Source: JASGDB01 sp049841315 (GTDB taxonomy: Bacteria > Bacteroidota > Bacteroidia > Flavobacteriales > Weeksellaceae). From it: DNA of 15,279 nucleotides. The position numbers and the translations under genes were made by a program. The stretch lies in the NCBI GenBank assembly GCA_049841315.1, contig JASGDB010000161.1:1-15279 (forward strand), read 5' to 3'. The notes below the pieces were generated by a model. The model had not been told where the DNA came from. It worked only from the letters and a program-made list of their open reading frames with translations, and did not search any database. Numbering within the stretch: position 1 is the stretch's first letter; each line of letters begins with the position of its first letter. Below, piece by piece: positions 1 through 6,091 of the stretch.

Positions 1-604
1 GTTTTTCAAAGAAAATCTGAATCATCGGTCCGGTTTCGCCGGTCATTCCCGAATCGATTAGGAAAATCGCACCTTTTCCCAATTCCTCTTTCGGGATTGA
101 AACTTTGTACACACTATTTTTATTTTCGATAAGAATCGGCAGATTCATATAACAAATAAGCGGGTCGATTCCCGAACTTTTCCCGTGAAAATAACTTTCC
201 AAAAGTCCGAAAACGGATTTTAAATCCTTTAATTCGTCTTTGGAAATATTTTCGGGATTGCGTTTTACGACAGAATATTTTTCAAAAATCGCCGCAACCA
301 ACGCTCCCGAACTGCCAACGCCGTATCCTTGCGGAATATTGGAATCGAAAAAAAGTCCTTTTGCAATATCTTTTTGAAATTTTCTGACATCGAGCCGATA
401 TTCTTCCGGCAAATCCAAATCTGCCAAATAATCGGAATATTTTGCCAGCGAGTGATTTGATTTTTTTTCAAAATCGCCCTTCAAATCCGAAAATTTGAGT
501 GTTCCTTTATAAAAACTATACGGTAGCGTAAGTCCCTGAGAATCTTCGATAATGCCGTATTCGCCGAACAAAAGGATTTTTGCGTAAAATAAGGGATTCG
601 TCAT
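1..604 (-). CDS. GHMP kinase, mevalonate kinase-like (partial, C-terminus outside window)
   Basis: Reading the minus strand from ATG at 604 gives 201 open codons running off the left edge, so the C-terminal part is missing. GHMP kinases phosphorylate small alcohols with ATP; the mevalonate branch makes isoprenoid precursors in the cytosol. Visible motifs are an N-terminal KILLFGEYGII strand (residues 9-19, as in mevalonate kinases), the glycine/serine ATP loop PQGYGVGSSGALVAA (91-105), and FHGKSSGIDP (139-148), whose Asp148 sits where mevalonate kinase has its catalytic Asp. The start is supported by an exact TAnnTTTG promoter box 18 bases upstream. Assignment to the GHMP superfamily is firm; mevalonate as the substrate is inferred from the FGEYG and HG-SGID motifs, and phosphomevalonate kinase is an alternative. 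Confidence 0.85.
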   Translation of the reverse strand, partial: MTNPLFYAKILLFGEYGIIEDSQGLTLPYSFYKGTLKFSDLKGDFEKKSNHSLAKYSDYLADLDLPEEYRLDVRKFQKDIAKGLFFDSNIPQGYGVGSSGALVAAIFEKYSVVKRNPENISKDELKDLKSVFGLLESYFHGKSSGIDPLICYMNLPILIENKNSVYKVSIPKEELGKGAIFLIDSGMTGETGPMIQIFFEK

Positions 605-621
605 ATTTTGATTTGATGAGG

Positions 622-655
622 CAAAGTTACGAAATTTTAAATTTCATTCAACAAA
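622..655 (-). promoter_or_regulatory. Promoter of the GHMP kinase gene
   Basis: On the minus strand TAACTTTG (bases 629 to 622) matches the Bacteroidota -7 consensus TAnnTTTG exactly. A TTG lies 19 bases further upstream (651-649), with a second TTTG at 655-652, as expected for the -33 element. Transcription would begin roughly 10 bases before the ATG, giving a very short leader. Consensus match only. Confidence 0.6.
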
Positions 656-950
656 TTTTATTCTTTCCCAAAATTCGCAAACAAAAACCCCCGATTTCTC
701 AAAAATTTTCTAAAATTTCCAAAACTTGGGCGGAAACCTATATTAGTCGAATAATGAAATTTTGTCCCGCCCTCGAACAGTTGAAATTTGCCTCATATCC
801 TTGTTTATTTTTTCAATGGAATCGGCGAATCTGGTCGATTTCTTAACGAAAATTCTTTAAAATTTTTAACGCCTCCGTTTCCGAGGTCATTTTAAAAATA
901 ATATGGATATTTTTTTCCATACAAAATGGCGAAGAGCCAAAATATTTATC
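656..950. other. Gene-free AT-rich spacer
   Basis: No convincing gene is seen. The 88-codon frame at 580-846 starts inside the antisense of the kinase gene and shows no family features. The only structures I see are a weak 6-bp hairpin (TATGGA 902-907 with TCCATA 916-921) and a short CCTC/GAGG pair near 871-886. Probably spacer between the divergent kinase and tRNA promoters. Confidence 0.5.
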
Positions 951-958
951 TACATTTG
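951..958 (+). promoter_or_regulatory. -7 box upstream of tRNA-Leu
   Basis: TACATTTG matches the Bacteroidota -7 consensus TAnnTTTG exactly and ends 12 bases before the mature tRNA 5' end. No clear TTG is visible in the -33 region. Confidence 0.5.
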
Positions 959-970
959 CAGCATCATTCT

Positions 971-1051
971 GCCCGGGTGGTGAAATGGTAGACACGCTGT
1001 CTTCAGGTGGCAGTGCCGTAAGGTGTGCTGGTTCGAGTCCAGTCCCGGGTA
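971..1051 (+). tRNA. tRNA-Leu (anticodon CAG)
   Basis: Decodes the leucine codon CUG. The acceptor stem pairs GCCCGGG (971-977) with CCCGGGT (1044-1050), the first pair being G-U, and A1051 is the discriminator base. The D-arm contains GGTAGAC and the T-arm contains GGTTCGAGTCC. Anticodon CAG is at 1004-1006 in loop TTCAGGT. A long variable arm follows (about 1013-1027), as expected of a class II leucine tRNA. The CCA end is not encoded, so it must be added after transcription. It appears as a single gene with its own promoter and terminator. Confidence 0.95.
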
Positions 1052-1052
1052 C

Positions 1053-1091
1053 AAATACCGCTGGAATTCAAAAATTTTCAGCGGTATTTTT
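1053..1091 (+). terminator. Rho-independent terminator after tRNA-Leu
   Basis: AAATACCGCTG (1053-1063) pairs perfectly with CAGCGGTATTT (1079-1089) around a 15-base AT-rich loop and runs into a T tract. It begins two bases past the tRNA 3' end. Confidence 0.85.
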
Positions 1092-1102
1092 ATTAATAAA
1101 AA

Positions 1103-1138
1103 AATGAAAATATATCCTGAATACTGGATATTTTCATT
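1103..1138. promoter_or_regulatory. Inverted repeat overlapping the HugZ-like gene promoter (possible operator)
   Basis: AATGAAAATATATCC (1103-1117) is the inverse of GGATATTTTCATT (1126-1138) except for an inserted AT in the left arm; the loop is TGAATACT. It ends 10 bases before the -7 box and covers where a -33 element would lie. It has no run of T, so an operator is more likely than a terminator. The regulator is unknown. Confidence 0.4.
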
Positions 1139-1148
1139 CTGTATAATG

Positions 1149-1156
1149 TATTTTTG
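1149..1156 (+). promoter_or_regulatory. -7 box for the HugZ-like gene
   Basis: TATTTTTG fits TAnnTTTG exactly, 24 bases before the ATG at 1181. Confidence 0.5.
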
Positions 1157-1180
1157 CGCTTTAATAAAAGATTGTAATCA

Positions 1181-1702
1181 ATGAACAACACACAAGAAGC
1201 CCAAAGGCAAGCAAAACCGGCAGCTCCAAAGGTAAGAGAACTGATAGAAAGCCTGAACAGCGTAATTCTCGCAACAGTAGATGCAGAGGGAAATCCCAAC
1301 TCCAGCTACGCACCGTTTGCAGAGATTGACAATAAATTTTATGTTTTGGTTTCCTTTATGGCAAAACACACCAAAAATCTGGCAGAAGGAAGAAAAACTT
1401 CCGTAATGCTGATTGAAGACGAATCGGCAACCAAACAAATCTATGCACGAGAACGTTTGACCTTGGAAACCATTCCGTCCCAAATCGAAAGAGATTCCGA
1501 ACAATGGAACACCGTAATGGCAAAACTGAAAGAAAGACACGGAAAAATCCTCGATATTCTGGGTGAAATGACGGACTTCATTCTGATAGCTTTATCACCG
1601 GTAAAAGGAGCTTATGTAAATGGATTCGGAAGCGCCTACTTCGTGGACGAAAACCTGAATGTTACCGAACACCGCAACGACCAGAATCATCAGACAAAAT
1701 AA
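1181..1702 (+). CDS. HugZ/HutZ-family haem-utilisation protein (pyridoxamine-phosphate-oxidase fold)
   Basis: A 173-residue cytosolic protein of the FMN-binding split-barrel superfamily, in the branch linked to handling or degrading haem for iron. Seen directly: the barrel entry SVILATVDAEGNPNSSYAPF (27-46), a central RERLTL strand typical of this group, and a C-terminal MTDFILIALSP-KGAYVNGFGSAYFV block that resembles the haem-interacting end of HutZ/HugZ. The tail carries two histidines (EHRNDQNHQ), and HutZ/HugZ use a C-terminal His to bind haem. It has its own promoter, an upstream inverted repeat and a strong terminator, so it appears monocistronic. The next gene is hemJ, which fits a haem theme. 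Haem binding and degradation are inferred from the family, and a general flavin or pyridoxamine oxidase role is possible. Confidence 0.8.
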   Translation: MNNTQEAQRQAKPAAPKVRELIESLNSVILATVDAEGNPNSSYAPFAEIDNKFYVLVSFMAKHTKNLAEGRKTSVMLIEDESATKQIYARERLTLETIPSQIERDSEQWNTVMAKLKERHGKILDILGEMTDFILIALSPVKGAYVNGFGSAYFVDENLNVTEHRNDQNHQTK

Positions 1703-1703
1703 C

Positions 1704-1746
1704 ATAACAAAGGCTGAGTTATCGTAACTCAGCCTTTGTTATTTTT
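1704..1746 (+). terminator. Strong rho-independent terminator after the HugZ-like gene
   Basis: An 18-bp perfect stem (1704-1721 with 1725-1742), core CAAAGGCTGAGTTA, three-base loop TCG, followed by TTTTT. It starts two bases after the stop codon. Confidence 0.92.
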
Positions 1747-1783
1747 CATTCTTCTGAAAAAGTTTTTTTTGCATTATTAAACT

Positions 1784-1791
1784 TATATTTG
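1784..1791 (+). promoter_or_regulatory. -7 box for hemJ-gldF-gldG
   Basis: TATATTTG fits TAnnTTTG exactly, 16 bases before the hemJ ATG. The preceding TTTTTTTTG (1763-1771) is closer than the usual -33 spacing, so the upstream element is unclear. Confidence 0.5.
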
Positions 1792-1807
1792 CACAAACTT
1801 TTTCAGT

Positions 1808-2332
1808 ATGCTTTACCTTATTATTAAGGCACTTCATATTATTTTCATGGTCAGCTATTTTGCGGGGATTTTCTATCTCGTCCGCCTTTTTGTCTACTAC
1901 AAGGACACGGATGAATTTGAAACTGAAAAAAGCCTCATCCTCCGCGAACAGTACATTTTCATGATGCGCAGACTTTGGAACATCATCATCGCACCTGCGG
2001 GAATCATGCTGATACTCATCAATTCCGCACTGATGAAAGCGGACTGGTTTCACTTGAAATTGCTGTTCCTTATCGGACTTTTGGTGTATCATTTATGGTG
2101 CAGAAAAACCATTATTTCCATTAAAAATCTCAAAAACACTTCCTTGAAAACACCTACAATTAAACTACGCCAATACAACGAAATTGCCACTTTCATTCTT
2201 TTTCTCGTGGTTTTTACCGTAATTTTGAAAGCAAGCGTAGTTTCTTACTGGTGGCAATTAATTGCAGGTTTTGCCGTTCTGGTAACAGTCATTATTCTGA
2301 CCGTAAAATTAGTCAACCTCAACAAAAAATAA
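1808..2332 (+). CDS. hemJ: HemJ-type protoporphyrinogen IX oxidase
   Basis: A 174-residue inner-membrane protein of the HemJ (UPF0093) family, which oxidises protoporphyrinogen IX to protoporphyrin IX late in haem synthesis. The N-terminus KALHIIFMVSYFAGIFYLVRLFVYY (from residue 7) is the family signature; His10 is the position of the conserved haem-ligand histidine. Further matches are MMRRLWNIIIAPAG, the HLKL-to-YHLWC segment in the middle helices, and LRQYNEIATFILF before the fourth helix. Four or five hydrophobic spans are visible, and the length fits the family. The stop lies 21 bases before gldF with no terminator between, so the three genes could be cotranscribed, although the functions differ. 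CopD-like proteins are the nearest alternative, but the motifs favour HemJ. Confidence 0.85.
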   Translation: MLYLIIKALHIIFMVSYFAGIFYLVRLFVYYKDTDEFETEKSLILREQYIFMMRRLWNIIIAPAGIMLILINSALMKADWFHLKLLFLIGLLVYHLWCRKTIISIKNLKNTSLKTPTIKLRQYNEIATFILFLVVFTVILKASVVSYWWQLIAGFAVLVTVIILTVKLVNLNKK

Positions 2333-2353
2333 CTTAAGAATCCCATTATCATA

Positions 2354-3082
2354 ATGTTTGCGATTATTAAAAAAGAACTTTGGAGCTATATCGGAAACTG
2401 GAGCGCATGGATAATTATCGGTGCGTTCAGCCTGATTGGTGCTTTGTTTCTGTTTTTCTTTGAAAACAGCTATAATATTTTTGAAATCGGTTCTGCGACT
2501 TTGCAGAGTTATTTCGCTCTTGCGCCGTGGATACTGATGTTCATCATCCCTGCCCTTTCCATGAAAACCCTTGCGGAAGAACAGCAGAACGGAACTTTGA
2601 GCTGGCTGTTTTCCCAACCGTTGAGAATTTCCGAAATCGTTACGGGAAAATTCATTTCCGTTTGGCTGATTGGGATTTTGTGCATTATTCCGTCTTTGGT
2701 GTATTATTATACGGTTTATGTTTTGGGCGTTCCGGAGGGAAATATCGACAGCGGAGCAACTATCGGAAGCTATATCGGACTGATTTTGCTGATTGCTTCG
2801 TTCGCCTCTATCGGGATTCTGGCTTCGGCATTGTCTTCCAATCAGATTATGGCGTATCTGTTAGGCGTTTTCATCTGTTTCATCATGTATTTCGGAACGG
2901 AACAGCTCGCCAGCTATAAACTGTTGGGCGGTGCGGATTTTATTCTTCAGAATATCGGATTTTATCAGAATTTCATGAGCTTTACGCGCGGTCTGGTGGA
3001 TACGGGAAGTATTCTTTATTTTGTGTTTGTGGTGGTGTGCTGTCTTTTCGGAGCGGTATATTTTGTAGAAAAGAAAAAATAA
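2354..3082 (+). CDS. gldF: Gliding-motility ABC transporter permease GldF
   Basis: A 242-residue ABC-2-type permease with about six hydrophobic spans in the inner membrane. After a short N-terminal amphipathic start (MFAIIKKELWSYI) come the first span, then the typical ABC-2 cytoplasmic segment LAEEQQNGTLSWLFSQPLR (74-92) and KFISVWLIGI, then three or four further spans ending in a positive tail VEKKK. GldF with GldG and the ATPase GldA forms a complex needed for gliding in Flavobacterium and associated with the T9SS-gliding machinery. It lies directly before gldG (five-base gap), the usual order. No gldA is in the window. The call rests on the family signature plus the gldG neighbour. Confidence 0.88.
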   Translation: MFAIIKKELWSYIGNWSAWIIIGAFSLIGALFLFFFENSYNIFEIGSATLQSYFALAPWILMFIIPALSMKTLAEEQQNGTLSWLFSQPLRISEIVTGKFISVWLIGILCIIPSLVYYYTVYVLGVPEGNIDSGATIGSYIGLILLIASFASIGILASALSSNQIMAYLLGVFICFIMYFGTEQLASYKLLGGADFILQNIGFYQNFMSFTRGLVDTGSILYFVFVVVCCLFGAVYFVEKKK

Positions 3083-3087
3083 CGGCA

Positions 3088-4800
3088 ATGGAAAACAATG
3101 CAGACAAAAGAAAAAAAATCTCCGTTTTCGGAATTGTTCTCATTGCATTTGCAGTGATTTCACTGATTGGAATGTTGGGAAGAATGGGCATATTCCCGAT
3201 AGGGAAATTTTCGTTTCCACGTTTTGATTTAACACAGGAAAAACGCTATACTCTTTCCGAAAACACGGTAAAAGTCCTTGAATCCGTAAAAAAACCACTT
3301 ACCGTAGAAGTCTATCTCGAAGGAGATTTTCCGGCGAGTTTCAAACAGTTGAGAAATGAAACGGAATTCATGTTGGAAGAATTTAGGAAAGTTAATCCGA
3401 AAATTGATTTTAAATTCATTGACCCGATTAAAACCAAAATGTCAATGGAAACGCTGGAAGCTATGGGAATGACGCCGTCCGTTCTTCCCGATATGAAAGA
3501 CGGAAAAATGTCCGAAATCGTTCTCTTTCCTTATGCGGTTTTCAAATACAGCAACAGCGGAACTTCTACCCCGCTGATTATCGAACAGCAGGGAATTTCA
3601 GCCGAAGACCAGCTCAATAAATCCATTGAAAATCTGGAATACAATCTCGTTTCCAATATCAAATCGCTTACCACAGAGGAGAAAAAAAACATCGGAATTC
3701 TGATTAATCAGGACGAATTGAGCCCTGATGAATTTCACGGATTCATGAATCTTGCTCTCGAAAATTATAATGCTTTTCCTGTTATTCCGAATGACGGAAA
3801 AGAACTGAAACAGGAAGACATTCCGCAACTGAAAAAAACACAGGCTTTAGTCATCGCAAAACCCCGAAAAGCCTTTACCGACGGTGAAAAAGTAATCCTC
3901 GACCAATACATCATGAACGGCGGAAAAACCCTCTGGATGATTGATGCCGTAAATGCCGAAATGGACACGCTCACCAGAGCCAAAAAAATCATGGCTTATC
4001 CCGTAGACCTTAATATGACTGACTTTTTCTTCAATTACGGAGTGAGAATCAATCCGGCATTGGTGAAAGATGTGAAGAAATTTGCCTTGCTGAAATTAGT
4101 AACAGGAGAAATTCAGGGAAATCCGCAATACATGAGTCTTCCGTGGCCGTATTTCCCAATCGGTGTAGCTGAAAATGACAATCCGATTACCAAAAACATC
4201 AATCCCGTAAAATTTGAATTTCCGACTTCCATTGACACATTGGGAAGACCAAATATCCGCACAAACGTCCTTTTTGAATCCAGCGAAAGAACCGTCTCGA
4301 AACAAATTCCCAATTATGTTGATTTAAAGGAAATCGCAAGCGTGGACAGTTTGGGCATGAGCGAAAAACCGTCTACTCCTAAGATTTTTGCGGTTTCTTT
4401 GGAGGGAAAATTCAAATCGGCTTATGCGACGAGAAGCGAAAGAAATTCCTATCCCGGATTCAAAACCCAAAGCCCGGAAAACAAAATGATTGTCATCGCC
4501 GACGGAGATGTGGCGAGAAACAGCACGTATCAGGGAGAACCATTACCATTGGGAACCGATTTGCTCACCAATCAGCAGTTCGGAAACGAAGAGTTTTTAA
4601 GAAACGCTCTGGACTTCCTTTTGGATGACAGCAATCTCATCAATCTCAGAAACAGAAACATCGAAGCAAGGCTTTTAGACAGGCAGAGAATCGAGGAAGA
4701 AAAAACGAACTGGCAGTGGTTTAATCTCCTGTTGCCGTTAGGAATTCTCACTATTTTGGGAGCATTGTTCTTCTGGCTGAGAAAGAAGAAATTCGGATAA
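3088..4800 (+). CDS. gldG: Gliding-motility ABC transporter substrate-binding/auxiliary protein GldG
   Basis: A 570-residue protein anchored at both ends: an N-terminal membrane span (about residues 11-30) after a basic start, and a C-terminal span (about 543-564) followed by RKKKFG. Between them is a large periplasmic domain opening with RFDLTQEKRYTLSENT, the hallmark of GldG and its auxiliary ABC relatives, and containing a GATase-like section (KNIGILIN, ALVIAKPRKAFTDGEKVILDQYI, GGKTLWMID). It partners GldF. I chose ATG 3088, five bases after the gldF stop. An in-frame ATG at 3037 would add 17 residues overlapping the end of gldF and destroy the normal basic-then-hydrophobic N-terminus. No terminator hairpin is visible right after the stop. 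Confidence 0.9.
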   Translation: MENNADKRKKISVFGIVLIAFAVISLIGMLGRMGIFPIGKFSFPRFDLTQEKRYTLSENTVKVLESVKKPLTVEVYLEGDFPASFKQLRNETEFMLEEFRKVNPKIDFKFIDPIKTKMSMETLEAMGMTPSVLPDMKDGKMSEIVLFPYAVFKYSNSGTSTPLIIEQQGISAEDQLNKSIENLEYNLVSNIKSLTTEEKKNIGILINQDELSPDEFHGFMNLALENYNAFPVIPNDGKELKQEDIPQLKKTQALVIAKPRKAFTDGEKVILDQYIMNGGKTLWMIDAVNAEMDTLTRAKKIMAYPVDLNMTDFFFNYGVRINPALVKDVKKFALLKLVTGEIQGNPQYMSLPWPYFPIGVAENDNPITKNINPVKFEFPTSIDTLGRPNIRTNVLFESSERTVSKQIPNYVDLKEIASVDSLGMSEKPSTPKIFAVSLEGKFKSAYATRSERNSYPGFKTQSPENKMIVIADGDVARNSTYQGEPLPLGTDLLTNQQFGNEEFLRNALDFLLDDSNLINLRNRNIEARLLDRQRIEEEKTNWQWFNLLLPLGILTILGALFFWLRKKKFG

Positions 4801-4853
4801 ATTTTTTCGTGATTTTGATTTTTTTTTGTTTAAGGCAAATAATTAACGCAATA

Positions 4854-4868
4854 CCCTCCTTTGGAGGG
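4854..4868. repeat. Short GC-rich hairpin between convergent genes (REP-like)
   Basis: CCCTCC-TTT-GGAGGG, followed by GTCGGCGGAGG, stands out in AT-rich surroundings between the ends of gldG and the DUF4286 gene. It has no T tract on either strand, so it resembles a small intergenic repeat rather than a classic terminator. Confidence 0.4.
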
Positions 4869-4880
4869 GTCGGCGGAGGC

Positions 4881-5195
4881 TTAATATCTTGATTTCTTAG
4901 GATTTAGAAGCGTTCTGAAAATCATCACATTTCCCCCAAAACCGGCTTCTATCCTTTCCTCGATGTTTTTCATTTCATTATCCAGAAACAGTTCTCTCAG
5001 CTCGTCGTTTTCAAAAACAAGAAGAAGATTGAAATTTTTTCCCTCTCCAATCATTTCGGATTCCACTTCGGACAGAATGTATTTCTCCACATCCATCAGG
5101 TTTTCCGCCATTATGGAAAGAGTTTCGTCCACATATTTTTCCCATTCCCGAAGGTAATTTTCCGTGCAATGAAAGGTAAGACTAAGAACGCTCAT
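4881..5195 (-). CDS. DUF4286 family protein
   Basis: A 104-residue soluble protein with no signal peptide or membrane span. The layout MSVLSLTFHCTENYLREWEKYVDETL, then MDVEKYILSEVESEM, then NFNLLLVFENDELRELFL matches the compact alpha/beta DUF4286 family common in Flavobacteriia. The family function is unknown; the fold pattern resembles small ferredoxin-like domains, but I see no catalytic motif. It converges on gldG and is separated from it by a short GC-rich hairpin. A poor promoter match, GATTTTTG, lies on the minus strand (5244-5237). Base composition is like the neighbouring core genes, in contrast to the AT-rich cassette just upstream. Confidence 0.8.
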   Translation of the reverse strand: MSVLSLTFHCTENYLREWEKYVDETLSIMAENLMDVEKYILSEVESEMIGEGKNFNLLLVFENDELRELFLDNEMKNIEERIEAGFGGNVMIFRTLLNPKKSRY

Positions 5196-5260
5196 TTTTT
5201 ATAAAAATTTTATGATTTTGTTAATAAGTTTAAAGGCAAAAATCGGTAAAAATTTCGTAA

Positions 5261-5278
5261 ATTGCCACGTTGTAGGAA
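5261..5278 (-). repeat. Left boundary repeat of the AT-rich cassette
   Basis: ATTGCC-AC-GTTGTAGGAA is the inverted counterpart of TTCCTACAAC (6812-6821) plus GGCAAT (6830-6835) at the other end of the cassette. The 10-base core and the 6-base GGCAAT are both perfect; only the spacer differs (2 versus 8 bases). It may be a recombination boundary. Confidence 0.45.
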
Positions 5279-5400
5279 ATTTTTATTGAAAGTAACGTTA
5301 TCCGAAGATTTCTTTTGAAACAAAATGATTATACACAATCTTTACAAAAGGAAAACTATTAAGAAACGATTTGACAACAAATTAACTGCTTTAATTTTAC

Positions 5401-5408
5401 TACATTTG
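5401..5408 (+). promoter_or_regulatory. -7 box for the small secreted protein gene
   Basis: TACATTTG fits TAnnTTTG exactly, 29 bases before the ATG at 5438. A TTTG at 5370-5373 is 27 bases upstream, longer than the usual spacing. Likely drives this gene and the lipoprotein gene. Confidence 0.5.
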
Positions 5409-5437
5409 AATAATTATTAATTTAAAAACCAAAAATT

Positions 5438-5698
5438 ATGAAGAAATTAGTTTTTTCTTGTCTTTTATTATTATCAACGTTTGCTTTTGCAAATACTAAA
5501 GAAAGTGATGATGCCACTATTATAGAATCAAATGAGGACATATATAGAATTGAACATGGATATGGTGATTCTGGTTATGGAGGATGCTTAGTTTACGGAA
5601 CTTATTACATTGGTGACAATGGAGTTTCCATATTTGTTCCTTGTGGTAATTGTTATTATTTGGAAATTTGTCCTCCTGAAGGAGGAGGTTTTGCTTAA
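5438..5698 (+). CDS. Small secreted four-cysteine protein (unknown function)
   Basis: An 86-residue protein I do not recognise. A clear signal peptide (MKKLVFSCLLLLSTFAFA, cut after residue 18) leaves a 68-residue acidic, glycine- and tyrosine-rich chain. The mature part has four cysteines: C50, C69, C72 and C78, including C-G-N-C, with glycine-rich stretches GYGDSGYGG and a terminal GGG. Four cysteines could form two disulfides in the periplasm or outside, or bind a metal. The gene has its own promoter and lies 17 bases before the lipoprotein gene with no terminator between, so the two are probably cotranscribed. Base use is far more AT-rich than in gyrA or gldG. Possible roles (structural, peptide signal or toxin-like, substrate of the neighbours) cannot be separated from sequence alone. 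Confidence 0.7.
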   Translation: MKKLVFSCLLLLSTFAFANTKESDDATIIESNEDIYRIEHGYGDSGYGGCLVYGTYYIGDNGVSIFVPCGNCYYLEICPPEGGGFA

Positions 5699-5715
5699 CA
5701 TTACTTACAATTTTT

Positions 5716-6024
5716 ATGAAAACTTTTATTTATTACGTATTTATTTTTATCATAATTGCTTGTAAGAATGGAAAAAATAACATTAAAGAGTATGATTATA
5801 GTAATTCTGCATATGATTACTATTTACATAAAAGAAATATAATTAGTGAAGAAGCGAAAACAACAATCACCATTAATAATAAAGTTTCCAATTTTTCACA
5901 ATTAAAAAAATTGTATAGTGTAAATAAAATTAAAAAAATTGATGTAATAAAGGACAGTGCAACAATTGAAAAGTTGAAATTTTCATATAGTGAAACAAAA
6001 GTTTTAATAATAGTTGAAAAATAA
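5716..6024 (+). CDS. Small lipoprotein with a TonB-plug-like tail (unknown function)
   Basis: A 102-residue protein. The N-terminus MKTFIYYVFIFIIIACKNG has a lipobox (I-I-A-C, Cys16), predicting a lipid-anchored envelope protein. The middle is a lysine- and asparagine-rich stretch. The C-terminal half (about 51-102) runs ITINNKVSNF, then KIKKIDVIKDSATIEKL, then KVLIIVEK, and this order matches the end of TonB-dependent receptor plug domains (IESIEVLKDASAT, then GVIIITTK). I see that pattern; a shared fold is inference. There is no transporter barrel, so it could be a stand-alone plug-like module. It lies between the secreted cysteine protein and the GLPGLI gene and shares their AT-rich composition. 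Confidence 0.65.
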   Translation: MKTFIYYVFIFIIIACKNGKNNIKEYDYSNSAYDYYLHKRNIISEEAKTTITINNKVSNFSQLKKLYSVNKIKKIDVIKDSATIEKLKFSYSETKVLIIVEK

Positions 6025-6037
6025 TAATAATTTATCC

Positions 6038-6076
6038 AAAGATCATCTTAAAATATGCAATTTAAGATAATCTTTT
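6038..6076 (+). terminator. Hairpin with T run between lipoprotein and GLPGLI genes
   Basis: AAAGATCATCTTAAA (6038-6052) pairs with TTTAAGATAATCTTT (6061-6075), 14 of 15 positions, around an eight-base loop, followed by a short run of T. It could end the two-gene transcript or attenuate read-through. There is only a 16-base gap to the next ATG and no clear promoter inside it. Confidence 0.5.
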
Positions 6077-6091
6077 AAAAAATGTAAAACT

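Noticed and set aside
580..846. 88-codon frame on the plus strand
   Set aside because: It starts inside the antisense of the kinase gene, covers that gene's promoter and shows no family, signal or membrane feature.
1178..1540. 120-codon minus-strand frame
   Set aside because: Antisense shadow of the HugZ-like gene.
3037..3087. Upstream ATG extending GldG by 17 residues
   Set aside because: It overlaps the end of gldF and places a non-family segment ahead of the normal basic N-terminus; ATG 3088 fits better.
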